Assembly (NCBI GenBank): GCA_944472135.2
Contig: OX235270.1
Span: 41,416,352 to 41,480,351, forward strand
Reading direction: 5' to 3'
DNA length: 64,000 nucleotides
From: Trichobilharzia regenti
Taxonomy: Eukaryota; Platyhelminthes; Trematoda; Strigeidida; Schistosomatidae
Shown: piece after piece, positions 13,479-26,000 of the stretch
Numbering within the stretch: position 1 is the stretch's first letter
How the letters are laid out: each line of letters starts with the position of its first letter
Made by a program: the position numbers and the translations under genes
Notes under the pieces: model-generated
Databases searched by the model: none
Told to the model about the DNA's origin: nothing
What the model saw: only the letters and a program-made list of their open reading frames with translations

Positions 13479-13698
13479 GCGTCGGTAGCATAGCGGTTAG
13501 GATGCTCGCCGACCATGCAGATGGTTCGGGGTTCGATCACCGGCCGACGCACTACTTTATCTCGCTAAGCCAGAAATAACGCTGGTAAAGAGGAAAGTTT
13601 GGGCATGAAGCTAGCAACCCCATCCTGTAAAAATAAACGCTGCTACAGAAATCCCAAGCCACTAGATTGAAGCCCTATGTTCCACTGGGAAACGTTCC
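13479..13698 (+). repeat. tRNA-headed SINE with RTE-derived body (Sm-alpha-like head)
   Basis: It begins GCGTCGGTAGCATAGCGGTTAG, an A-box-like tRNA head, and has a B-box-like GGGGTTCGATC. The body contains GCTAGCAACCCCATCCTGTAAA and TGCTACAGAAA, which match the 5' part of the intact RTE on its minus strand (53220-53285). The tail GAAGCCCTATGTTCCACTGGG matches the RTE 3' end. It lies 295 bp upstream of the start codon of the GH3 gene. Confidence 0.85.
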
Positions 13699-13992
13699 AC
13701 TACGAGACAACAAAATATGCTTTGTATTCTATTATGCTTATTTTAACTATGATTATCGAGAAAAATTATTTTGATGCACGTTTAAGAGACTTCCTATGTA
13801 TAAAAAAACTAATAACCGTCATTCTTAATTAGGTCGGGAAAAACTAATAAAAACAACATTTCTAGAGAAGCTTTTAAAGTAAAAACAGTTGTCATATGCT
13901 GAGAAGTGATCTAGTGATCCTTAATCTCATTAATGTTGTTTAGTTAAAATGAAATTATAAAGTGAAATCTTGTAGTAGCATGAAATAACTTT

Positions 13993-14039
13993 ATGCATTC
14001 AGGGACTAAATGTACACTGGTTATCTTCACCATCTTTTG
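13993..14039 (+). CDS. GH3 gene exon 1 (signal peptide)
   Basis: ATG at 13993 begins MHSGTKCTLVIFTIF and the donor GTATTT lies at 14040. It leaves two codon bases, which exon 2 completes to Cys. The joined N-terminus has a short charged head and a hydrophobic core running on into LCVISI, typical of a signal peptide. The reading frame also stays open past the donor without a domain, so the splice is inferred from phase and the sense of the product. Confidence 0.6.
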
Positions 14040-17000
14040 GTATTTCCTGAACCTAGCAGTATTTTACTGTGTGACTGCTGAATGTATTATTATTATTTTG
14101 GATTCTGAACGGAACATAGGTCTTCGGCAGCACACCATTTCATTCTGTCCTTTGATTTCGCTTTTAGCTGATTCCACGATTACCGACATGCTTTCATTCC
14201 CTCCTCACATGATCTCCTTCATGTCACCCTCAGACCCATGCGCAGCTCATCGTCTCTTATTTTGATTTCACTAGATGGCCTGGCGTATAATGTCACTTTT
14301 ATGAGATGAAGGGGGTGCTGACTTACGGAAATCGCAACTCCTATATTATATGCTCTGAGTAGACAAAAGGCCAATCAAAACACTGAATCGATCGTCCAAA
14401 ATATGCAGTATATTTTAGAATGATTGCTTAACCAGCTAGGGATTATGCAAACGTAACATGACGGCATGGTAAATGGCGTGGATGATTGATCACGAGCCCA
14501 AAACTACTCAAGTATACTTAAACATTCAAGATCAGAATTCAGTGTTAAGCGATGAATGCTGTAGGCTAATAATTTCTGGGAATTATTTGCCGCTACACAC
14601 TCAACAATCTCCTCAGCGTGTACTCCATGCATGTTCATTTCCTTTCATATATTTATTGAGTAATAGGTTCTGTGTTGGTTAGTTCCCAGTATCCCTTACT
14701 GCTTATCCCTTGTAGCCAACGAAGACAACAGTTAACGAAAATCTTCTGTCTGTTGGAAATGGCTTCAGTGACGAGTGTGCCAAGTATCTGAACCATGTAG
14801 AATCCCTGACTTGACATTGGCGTTTAAAATTCTGACTGTGTTTATAGTGCTGAATGTTGTACATATCCACACTGGTTTCGAAAGTGTGAACATTTGTCTT
14901 ACTTAATACTGAACGTAGCGCATCTCAAAGCATATAAAGAAATAATGTGTTTTACTGATTACTTAATAAGATGTCACTGGTCAGGAGGATTTGATAAGTG
15001 ATAAGATCATTAATTTATAGCAAAACTCGTTATATTCAGTTTGTAAATGAAATAATCCATACCAGCCTTAATAGACAGTACTTACTAAAAGATTTTCTAT
15101 CTTAAGAAGTGGAAACATACCCTAGTTAATACGTGGCCCCATGAATAGGACAGAGTGAAATTCAGAGCACGTAAAAAGTACAACTACTATATGCACACTG
15201 CAGTAAAAACATACCTTGAATTTATTTCATATATCATTCTAATTTTTTTCATTTAGTTTATGCGTCATATCCATCCATTACGGGATTATAATAGACGGCC
15301 AAGTATTTATTAATCCATCAGCTCCCATCAAAGAAAGATTAAATGATTTAATATCACGTTTAACTATTGAGGAAATTGTTGATCAGTTAGCGAATGGTGG
15401 AGCTGGACCAACCTATGGACCTGGACCAGCTATTCCAAGATTAAAAATCAAACCATATCAGTGGCGTACAAACCCGAATCAAGGGCAGTGTACTTCATTT
15501 GTTCATCAACTTAACCAGGCTGCTTCCTTCGACATTCGTAATGTTTGGCAAACCGCATTTGCCAGTGGATTGGAAATGAGAGCTAAATGGAATGAATTTA
15601 GTAAACATAATAATTATCATGTGAGTTGACTTTTACTTTATGGGAGTTTAAATGCTTATCAAAAATTCGAACTGCTTCATGTGGCACATGTCTGACACAG
15701 TCGAAGCTTGGAAGTAATACGTGGTAAAGTTGAAACTTCCTCTTCTCCCTATTTTGCTATCAGATAATGAAAACGTCGTGATAAACTTGGTTATTATTAT
15801 CAATATATGTTTACAAACTCAAAATTTTCTATATTTACTTCTGTCTTAGGATACTGGCTATTGGTAGCATACAATCAATAGGCATGACTAATCAAGTCAT
15901 CAATCTAATATTTTGGTAAACAATTTAGTGTGTTTCTTGACTGATTCAAAAATGTAGCACATGAAAATTAATAAATGGCAATAGTTGTCAAACACAGAGC
16001 CGAAGTTTATTGATTTTTAGGGTGATAGAATTTCTAGTGTAGGGATAAAAGAAATAGATTACCTGATATCCATTAGTCTTAGATTCAAAACGATCTTACA
16101 GTATAAGTAAGAAGAGGCGAACCAAATGAAATAAGATCAAAATTTTATAATAAAAATATATGAATAAAAACTAGAAGTTATAACAAAGACTGATATAGTT
16201 AGATAACTAAGGTTACCTCTTTAAAAACTAAGTGCTGAAGTTCGAATTTCCAAAATACAAAAAATTACAAAACTAAGTAGAAGACAACACTGAATTTTTC
16301 ATTCCTGTATATGACACCAAACACTTGGAATTAGACAACTGTATTAGAGCAACTGAAACACTCCTTCCAATATTCAACCAAACTTTTTTTCGCCTTCGTT
16401 TTTGCTATCTGGCCTCATCATTTATGCTTGAAGCGGTGATAGTGCTACTAATTTCAATTTGAACTACTGGAAGGTAAGCGACCGGGATCTACCATTGTTA
16501 TAATGCCACTTTGAATGTCGTGTACTAATTGACGTGCAAATTTCATTCCGATCTCTTTTTCAACAACTGCTTGGATAATAGGTAGATAGCTCGTCAGGGT
16601 TAGGATTAATGTTGGCATTAGAGTAAGAGTGTTTTATTTTTATTATCTGTATTTTCCTAGTAAATAGTTTTTGGGTGTTCGTAATTGTTAGCTGTATATT
16701 TTGAGTAAATGGAGGACACTTTCATGTAAGTAACACTGATTATTTCGATTGGTCGTTTCAAGGTCAGTAGTGCCTATTCAGACGCTTGGACCGCTATTCT
16801 TTAACTTTGCCACCGTTGTTTTGTATCCTGTTGAACTACTAGACTCACTAGTTTCTTCAAACAACAATCATTAATGCAGTAGGCGCCTTTTTAGAGGTCC
16901 TCAGTATATTTAAACATCTGTGAATTTTATAATTTAGTTCTGGATGAATAAATTAAGGGAAACAATAATTTAGCATAAGTACCTTTAAATCAGATACTTC

Positions 17001-20000
17001 AAATTTTTCATGTTGTCATGTTTCATGGTAATAAAGTGATACGAAATACAATATTCAGTTTTCATCTAGTTTTAGTTGACTACACATGACATCTATCCTA
17101 ACACAAATCGCCTATTGAGAATAGCAACATTAATTTTCGATCTCCAACAACTGCTATATGGATATTCCATGAAACATACTCACTTCTACTATGTATTCAG
17201 AATTTATAAGATGATAATTTCATTTTTTCCTAACTATTAATTTGTTGTGTCTTCACTTATGGTTATTGATTATTTCTCATAACGAATCTGAATGATGACT
17301 GGAATTCAATTCTCGCATGTGGAATCTATTTTTGAGTGGATGTAGGCATCAAAAGCGGTTCTTAAGTGAATAGTTTTCTATAGGTGTTTACCAAGAAAAA
17401 TTACATCTGTTTTTTCACTTAATTGGCTTCCACATAAAAATTAGTCGAATCAAGAATAATTAATATTAATAAACTTATAAATCATATTTTCGCCTCAAAA
17501 AGCACCACTACTTTTAGGGATCTATCGCTATCACTGAGGATTTTCATTTTACATTCTGCGAAGATATCATTAAATTTTTTAAAATTAATAATTTTTCCTT
17601 CACGTTCCCAGTGGAACATAGGGCTCCAAGCTAGTGGCTTGAAGTTTCTGTAGCAGTATTTAATTTTTACAGGATGGGGTTGCTAGCCACATGCCCAACC
17701 TTTACTCTTTACCAGCATTATTTCTGGCTCAGTGAGGTAAAGGAGTGCGCCGGCCAGGGTCGAACCCCGGACCATGTGGATAGTCGGCGAGCGTTCTAAC
17801 CGCTATACCACCGACGCACGAAGATATCATTACAATAACGGAATGAATATGTTAAAAGCTGAAATGAAAAACAAAATTTCAGGTAATCCAGAATATATTG
17901 TTAGTTTAATTTGATTCAGCAATCTTCATCTACCTCCGTAAGTGATTGATCATACATATTAATATTTAGCATGGATGATACAAAGTTCCATTGTTTTCTC
18001 TGTCTTCACAGGATAATACTGGTATAAATGTTTTCGCACCAGTTGTCAACCTTTTACGACATCCCCTTTGGGGAGAAATAAAGAAACTTATGGTGAAGAT
18101 CCTTATTTAGCTGGTGAATTTGCAAGAGCTTATGTCCATGGAGTTGGAGGTTGGGATGTTCCAAATGACAATGTGAACAAGGTACATACTATAACAGAAG
18201 ACGAGTACAATTACATAGTGCTAGCCTTAGTTGGTGTTTTACATTTGACATGACACAGGAATCGAATATCATTTACTACTTTATTTTAGAATATGAGTTT
18301 TTGAGTGTTAACTGTCAGAATTATTACGCAATTTTTCTAATTTGGTTGAATGTCCATTTGATGATAGAAAATTTGAAAACTGATTGTTTTTTCTAAATGC
18401 ATTCATTGTTCGTCAGTACGTTTTTATTTCACTTATATTTGCTGACATTCCAAGACGCATAACAGTACAGGGCCTAGATTATTGCGTTTATCCTACTTCT
18501 TGTTTTTCCAACAGTCTGACTAAGTGTTACTTTTGCAATCTACAATAATTTTAAGATATTTGGCAGGTTAAATCATACAACCGTTAAAATCCATTTATCT
18601 TATTTCGGGGAGCTTTTTAGTGCTACCTTGTATGCAATGCCTTGAAATATGTCTGGCTATCTATCTTTAGACGACTTCATCTTAAACACTTATATGCACT
18701 TACACAAGTACTCCTCTGCTAATTTTTTTCTAACAATATGTAATTTAGTAAAATCCAAAGTAAACCCAAATCATCCTCTTATTGATGCAGTTCAAACACC
18801 GTTCACAACCGCCATTTTCAAGTTACAAAGTTTGCTTTTCAAGCCACAACTATTCAGATGTAATCTACTGGCAGTCAAGAAAGGACATGGAATAGAGTGA
18901 CAGTATATACTATTTACTACTTGACTGATATGAGTGCACGGAAACCACTGACGCCAAATAATAGTGTTTGCTAGTTGGCATCTAGACACTGGAGAACCCT
19001 TTCGCTGGACTTAGATGACCGAAACCACCTTCTGGCCACTAAGACCTGACTGGCAATTACTATTCTTTGACATGAGTGGTTTCCAAGCGCTCATATCAGT
19101 CAATTAATCAATAAGTAATTCATTTCTACGTCCGCGCTGCTCTCATTGAAAAAATATCCAGTAAATAATGGCTGTATTTATTATTCATTTAATCTTATAA
19201 TGCATGAATATTTATCATTTGATAATCTTGATTTTTGACGATGCCAGCAAGTGTACTATACATTCCAGGCATCATTGTTGCTTGAATTAAGTCAACTGCT
19301 TACATTTTGCTTAGTTTTTATTATAATTTCATCATGGTTTACAAATGAAACCAGACAATGGGCACACAGAATGTGATTCATAAGCCACCATTATTGATTT
19401 CAGGTTTAAAACCGAGAGAGAGAGAGAGAGAGATGTTGGGTATTACTGAGTGATACGAGTAATCCACTCCCACTCACTTAGCCATATCTATTTGATTTAA
19501 CTGATTCTCCTCGGACTGGCAGGTACGAGACTGAGATTATCAGCAATATATTTGAATAGATTCACCGCCAAAACTTCAGTTACTTCAGTGGTATTTATCT
19601 TACTAATATTTTGCTTGTAAACGTGACAACATTTACATGTGGCTCCTCAGAATTCTGAGTTTGGTGATCCTTCCTTCAATCACTGAAACTTAAAAATACT
19701 ACACAGGTGATTTTGAATAATTTGTATTCTGGTAAATATTTTGACTGACTGCAGGGCTAAAACACTTCTGTTTAAGAGGGCAAATTAGGTAAATCGTGTT
19801 TGTAAAAGGTTTGCCGAAAATATTCCTTTTTCATGCAAGCTAGTTTTCTCACATATAGTGTAACAACGGAAGATACGAGAATTGGTAACAAACCTTTATT
19901 AAGGAAAAAGACATATTTATACAATTTCAGCCATATTAAAATCCGCCTAGTTCAGTGGACAATAAATTGTTCTGACTGATTGGCAATTGGCCCAAGATCA

Positions 20001-23000
20001 AACAATGTGATAAAAGTTGTCAAACGGGGTTATTTCATGTTCAGACTATAAACTAGATTCAGATTTGAGTAATAAACACTTCTGACACTGTAGTCATTGT
20101 CATAAAATGTTAATTTCACTATTGGCCGCTTACCAGTAATCCCCATATATACTACTTATAAATCTTCTTAGTAGCACACGAAACAACAGGTCATATTTTC
20201 ATCTGTATTCAAATTTCATTTGGCGTAATGTGCGAAATGTTATCAATCTCAACTTCACCAGAAACATTTTACGACTTTAAACTGACTTATCGATTTCCCC
20301 CTGCCCATATTATGCCTAATAATTATCATTTCACAATATTTTGTAATTACATTCAGCCAGTGTGTTTACCACACAAGGGCTATTTATTTCGTTGCTAATC
20401 TGCTATTCTTTGTTAAAATTTACCCGTCACATAAATGTAATGATGAATATTTTCTTTTATAATTATAAGAATCTGAAGAGAATTTACTGGAAAAAAATTT
20501 ATTTCAAGTTTGATCACGGATTGATACGAGTTGGAGAAGCATTGAAAACCAGGGAGTACTGGTTAACTATTTCTTTCAGACTGCCTTTTATTGTGAATTC
20601 GAAAACCATGCCAACAGAAAATTTAGGACTGAATAAAGCATACTATAATACTTCCTCAAGTATTGGTTTTGTAGGGATTTTGTTTGATTGCATGGGGATT
20701 TCACAAATACATGAAAATTAATCTGATGCTCACTAGTTACTGGCCCTATTTAGGCAGTTAACCTGAGGTTCTAGTGGGAAGCCGTGACCAGTAGGGTACA
20801 GCAGGTTGAAGATGAGGCAGTAACTCATTGAAGAAGGCATTGCGAAGTGTTCCCGCTATGTCGTGAATTGGAAGAAGTTAAGATTCAAGGACCATTGGAT
20901 CGGGTCCCAGTGGTTTAATGGTGTACAAGCTCGCCTTGTAATCAGAAGGTCCTGGGTTCGAACCCCGGTGTGTGCGTACTGCTGAAGAGTCCCAAACTAG
21001 GACGATATGAGAAACTGTCCAGTACTCCCAGGTTTTCAAGTGGTTCTCTAATTGATGTCAGCTCATGGCGAAATCCCCCATATAATATATCTGTTGCAAT
21101 TTCCAGACGAATTTTTTCCCATAGTCTGTGGATAGAATTTTAACTGTGATCCCAACAGTATCACATTTGTTTGAAATCATGAAAGTTATAAACCACAATC
21201 ACAGTGAAGCGTATTTGTCATATTACACCTTAAAATCTTGTTTTTACAATAAAACAGATATACGCTTCCTAAATATTTATATTAACGTAAAATTACTTCT
21301 AAAAATAAAGCAACAGCACTGAAGTAAAAACATTATCTTCGTCTACATCGGTAGAAGAAAATAGTGACGTTATTATTATATATTCCATCAACTTCAAAAA
21401 TTTCTTTGAAAATGAAAATAAATTCGCTTTTCTTTCGATATCACTGTGATTTTTCACGTACTATTTTCTTTTTTATTAGTTACAGAAGCTAGACACAAAC
21501 CCAGTGAAACAGCATGTAATGATGGTAGGCGCAAACTGTAAACATTATGTCGCACATACTGGACCTGAAAATGATCCCTTTTCAAGACTATCGTTTGAAG
21601 CTGAAGTACCAGAACACGATATGTGGATGACATATTTACCAGCGTTTCGTGCATGCTTACAGGCTGGAGCTGTGGGAGTAATGTGTGCTTACAGTGGAGT
21701 AAACGGTACACCGTCCTGCGTTAACCAATGGTTACTAGACACCATACTCAGAAAGCAGTGGAATTATCCTGGTGTGTGAATGGAGAACCAAAATATTTCC
21801 TGATTTGGATTAGCATATCTCGATTCATTTAAAAAGACTATAACATATTGTGATTACAGTAAATTGTTTATGCTACTTGTACTACGATCTGGTTTGATGG
21901 CTATGTGAGTTCACACATGGACAAAGGTTTAACGAAAGGACACGTATAGCAGTACTTAAATTTGATTTTAGTTTATTCACTAATATTCCTGTCTAACTGG
22001 ATAAACATAGTAAGATCAAAATTCCTGAGGAAAGTGACGTTTTCTGCAATAAGGTATCAAAAATGTAGTAATAATAAAATAAGCAGGAAGTTCAGATGGA
22101 AAAGAAAGTGGTACATAGAAGAATTCAGACACCTAAAAATAAGAGAAATAAACAATAAGATCGGATAAGAAACGTAATAGGATAATCACAATTGATTTTT
22201 ATGATCGCCACGGTGGAGATAGCGGCTGGATGTATTTATTCTGAATACTTAGAGTGGGATTTAACTTTTGGATCGCTAGTGCCTCGGCTATGTCCAGATA
22301 CCTTGATTTCACTCTTTTCGAGAGATTTGACTGGATCTTGTATATGAGTTTGAAGGACTTTTCAGATGGAGCTGGATGGCTTAACATCTTCAAATGTTCT
22401 GTTACCAGAATGTATACACACTTGCCTTCTCACTGTGCCAGCCAAGCGAGATAGTATTCTAGAGCGCGTTTTACAGTGTCACGGCCAATGCTTTCAGCTT
22501 CAAAGGAGTAAGTGAGCTGGTATGTGCATGTTGAAGGAAAAAAACAATCAGTAACAAGCGCCCTGAAAATCACCCATTTGGATAGCTTTTATTTTGCAAT
22601 CACAAGGCTTGAGGTTTATCGGCATAACTAGTGATAGGAAAATACTATCCTAAAAAAACTATGCGAGTTACGTAAGTATTGGTCGACTTTGGATTCCAAG
22701 CTAAAATAATAGAATAGTCGTTGTTTTACTGTCCAAAGGTGACCCTGATTTTATTTGGCTTCATCACGACTACGATTTTGTATTTTAATTCTTAACTTGC
22801 CTAAATGCATCATTTTCATTTAGGTTTTGTTATCAGTGACCAAGGAGCTCTACAATTTTTAGTATCAAAACATCATTTTTATTCGAATCTTCAAGAAGCT
22901 GCTGTTGCCGCTGTCAAAGCTGGTGTTAACATAGAAAATGCTATTCCCAGTGCGGTTAATGTGTATTCAGAATTGTTGAATCTAACCAAATCTGGCAATA

Positions 23001-26000
23001 TCACCGAAGATGAATTACGCAGCCTAGTTCGTCCTTTGTTTCTTGCCAGAATCCTTCAGGGGGAATTAAATACTCCAGAAATGGATCCATATGCTAGCTT
23101 AATGCCTGATGCAGTATGTTTTACCTCGATATCCAACAAATATTTTTATTACTATTCTTTATCATCCCATATAATTATGGCAGTAGAAATACATATACTG
23201 ACTATCGTTTTACACATAGTATAAATTATTTCGAAAACTGACAGAAGTATGCAAACATTTGAATGTTTTGCCTGTATTTAATCTCATAAGAGACATCTTT
23301 AGATGTTGTCTCACCGTTATCGTACGAATAAGTAGGTATTCAACTAATATGTATGACGGATGAGTAAAGTGAAGTTCTCCTCCAATATGTCTTATTGTTC
23401 AAACGTAATTAGTTGTAGGTGAAATGTAATTTTCATTTAGAACAATATTTTGCAAATAAATAAACACTTCAACTGGTGAATCACAAGTCCATATTTAATA
23501 CAGACTTTTTCCATTGTCTATACATCAGTCGAATGGATGCGTTACATTCACAATGAAAGAGTTAACAGTAAGCGGAATAATTAATTAAAATTGTATAACT
23601 GACAGCATTCCGAAATAAAGCCTCAAAAAAGAACTGAACTTGTGTTCATCTCCATGAGAAACAGTGGTTTCTTTCATGAATAAATATGAATCTCATTGTC
23701 GCTACAGCCTATTCTAAAAGACATTTGATGTAGTTACTGAGTAGAGTTGGACATTTCATTCATGATAATATTAAAAAATGTCATGTAACTTCGTTTTTTG
23801 GTTATTTACCAATGCACACCAGTAAACTGAATTCGACTCAGAGAACAACATTCAGGTAATATTATTTTCTTAAAACATTTTCCTATGACACTGGCATTAA
23901 ATGTACGAAATGTTCTCAGTTTCTTATAATTTCAACCATACACAATGAGCTACATAAATTTAATCTGTGTTTGATCTTTAGTATTCATGCTTACAACACT
24001 ACATTTTATTTCCCACAGTTCCATAAAACCTCTGTTAAATCGCGAAGGATAACTTAAGATTTTTTTCTTCATCCAGGTGATTAAAAATGCAAAACATAGA
24101 CATCTAGCAGTAGTCACAGCAGCAAGAACTATGGTACTTTTGAAAAATATAGAAAGTTTCTTACCGCTAAAATCTACTTCAAATTTAAATGAACACCCTT
24201 TAAAACATATTGCTTTGCTTGGACCGTTTTCAACAAGTGTTAATGAATTAACTGGAAGTTATGGAAGTCATCCTGACCCAGTAAATACAATTCCACTGGA
24301 TAAAGGTAGGCAAATAATATGAATGGTATGTCAGTCCCCTGTTTCTCTAATTAAAGATTAATTTTCCTCCTTTGTATCTGATTCGGAATCTTAGATTTCA
24401 AAAGTAATACTTAAACTATTTATTGTAAATCTAAGATTAATAAGTTGTGACGTCTAGATCAGTAAAAGAAAGTGAGAATCTTGATTACAGTGACAAGCAA
24501 AACAGACAAAATAACGTTTTGTTCAAGGGTGAGTTTTCATATATAGAAAGCAAAGTAAACTGGATTACAAGAGGAAGAAAAGGAGACTTCCAGGAGGGGA
24601 AGGAGTATATATGTATGTATGTATGTGTGTATGTATGTGTGTATGTATGTTTGTATGTATGTATGTGTGTAATCTAAGCATTAAGCAGTTTTGCCATCAG
24701 TAATCAAATTTTTCGCAGGATAGGAAATTACTATATAAGTATAACAAATATATAGGGAATCTATGTTTCACTTTTCTGACAACATCCAGCTTTCCGTCGC
24801 CAAATAGCACATTCTGAAGTCAGAAGAATGATTTCAAATGATTTACTTTACATGGTATTATTAGAAAGGTTTTACAAAAAGTAATAAAATGTTTAAATGT
24901 TTATAATGGATTCACACAAACAACTTGCAGGATCTGGACTTCGCTGATGATATGTGTCTAATTTTCCATAAACTGGAAGATATGCAAGTCAAAAGCAACA
25001 AGCTGGCAGAACAAGCATCCAGAGAAGATAGGACTTCAGGTGAAAATAGAGAAAACAGAGGTGATGAAGATCCCTGGCCAACGCCAACAGCCACAGCAAC
25101 AACAACAACAGACAACAATCAGCCAGGATGAATGGGAGGAACCTGAAAGAAACAAACTCCTTTAAACACCCAGCTACCTGGGAAGCGTCGTTCCAACTAC
25201 AGGCCGACGGAACTGACGAGGATATCAAAGCCAGAATCGGAAAAGCAAGACAAGCTTTTATTACTCTCACCAAGTCTGTGTGGAGGTCAACAGCACTCAC
25301 CATCAAAAATAAGATTGGGATTTTCAACTCCAATTTGAAGTCAGTGCTACTTTCTACGCGGATCAGAGACTTGGCCAGCGCGTCATAAACAGCATCTCAA
25401 ACAAACTTCAGACCTTCGTTAACAGTTGTCTTTGCTGAATACTCAAGATCAGATGGTCGGCCAGAAAAGATCAGAAACAGGGGTTTCTGGCACTGAGCGA
25501 ACCAACCCAGCAGGAACTGACTGTGAAACAAATAGGCAGGAAGAAATGGAGATGGATTGGATTGTGGTGATACTCTGAGGAAACCATCAAGTGAGTGGCA
25601 TCACTAGACAAGCCATTGCTCGAGTGGAACCCGAAAGGGAAGCAGCGAGTTGGTCGTCAATGTGAAGGTGACTTGGATGAGGTCATGTGAAGAGGAGATG
25701 AAAGCATATGGGCAGACTTGGAGCGGAGTGAAAAAGTTGGCAGAAAACCGAAGGCAATGCAGACGTGAAGCTGAAGCCCTATGTTCCTCTAGGAATTAAA
25801 GGATATGATAATAATAATAATAATAATAGGGCTATATGAAAATTCATCGACTCATGTCTACATTTCGTCACTAGATTACAAAGATTTGTCAATCCTCCAT
25901 GTCACCAGTGTAAACGATAAAAAGGTTTATATCGTTACAAATTATGTAAATTGAAGTCGAAGTTCAAAAAACTAACATTTAGCTTGTACTGACATTATTA

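Noticed and set aside
13479..13550. A functional tRNA gene
   Set aside because: A and B boxes are present but the cloverleaf is poor and the sequence is the head of a SINE found several times here with target duplications.
20362..20721. 119-codon plus-strand ORF in GH3 intron 3
   Set aside because: Low-complexity AT-rich sequence; part of it resembles a decayed hammerhead repeat (GGGAGTACTGG near 20550).
22199..22454. Overlapping ORFs in GH3 intron 4 with less AT-rich sequence
   Set aside because: Possibly an old repeat, but no motif is recognised and the exon phases leave no room for an extra coding exon.
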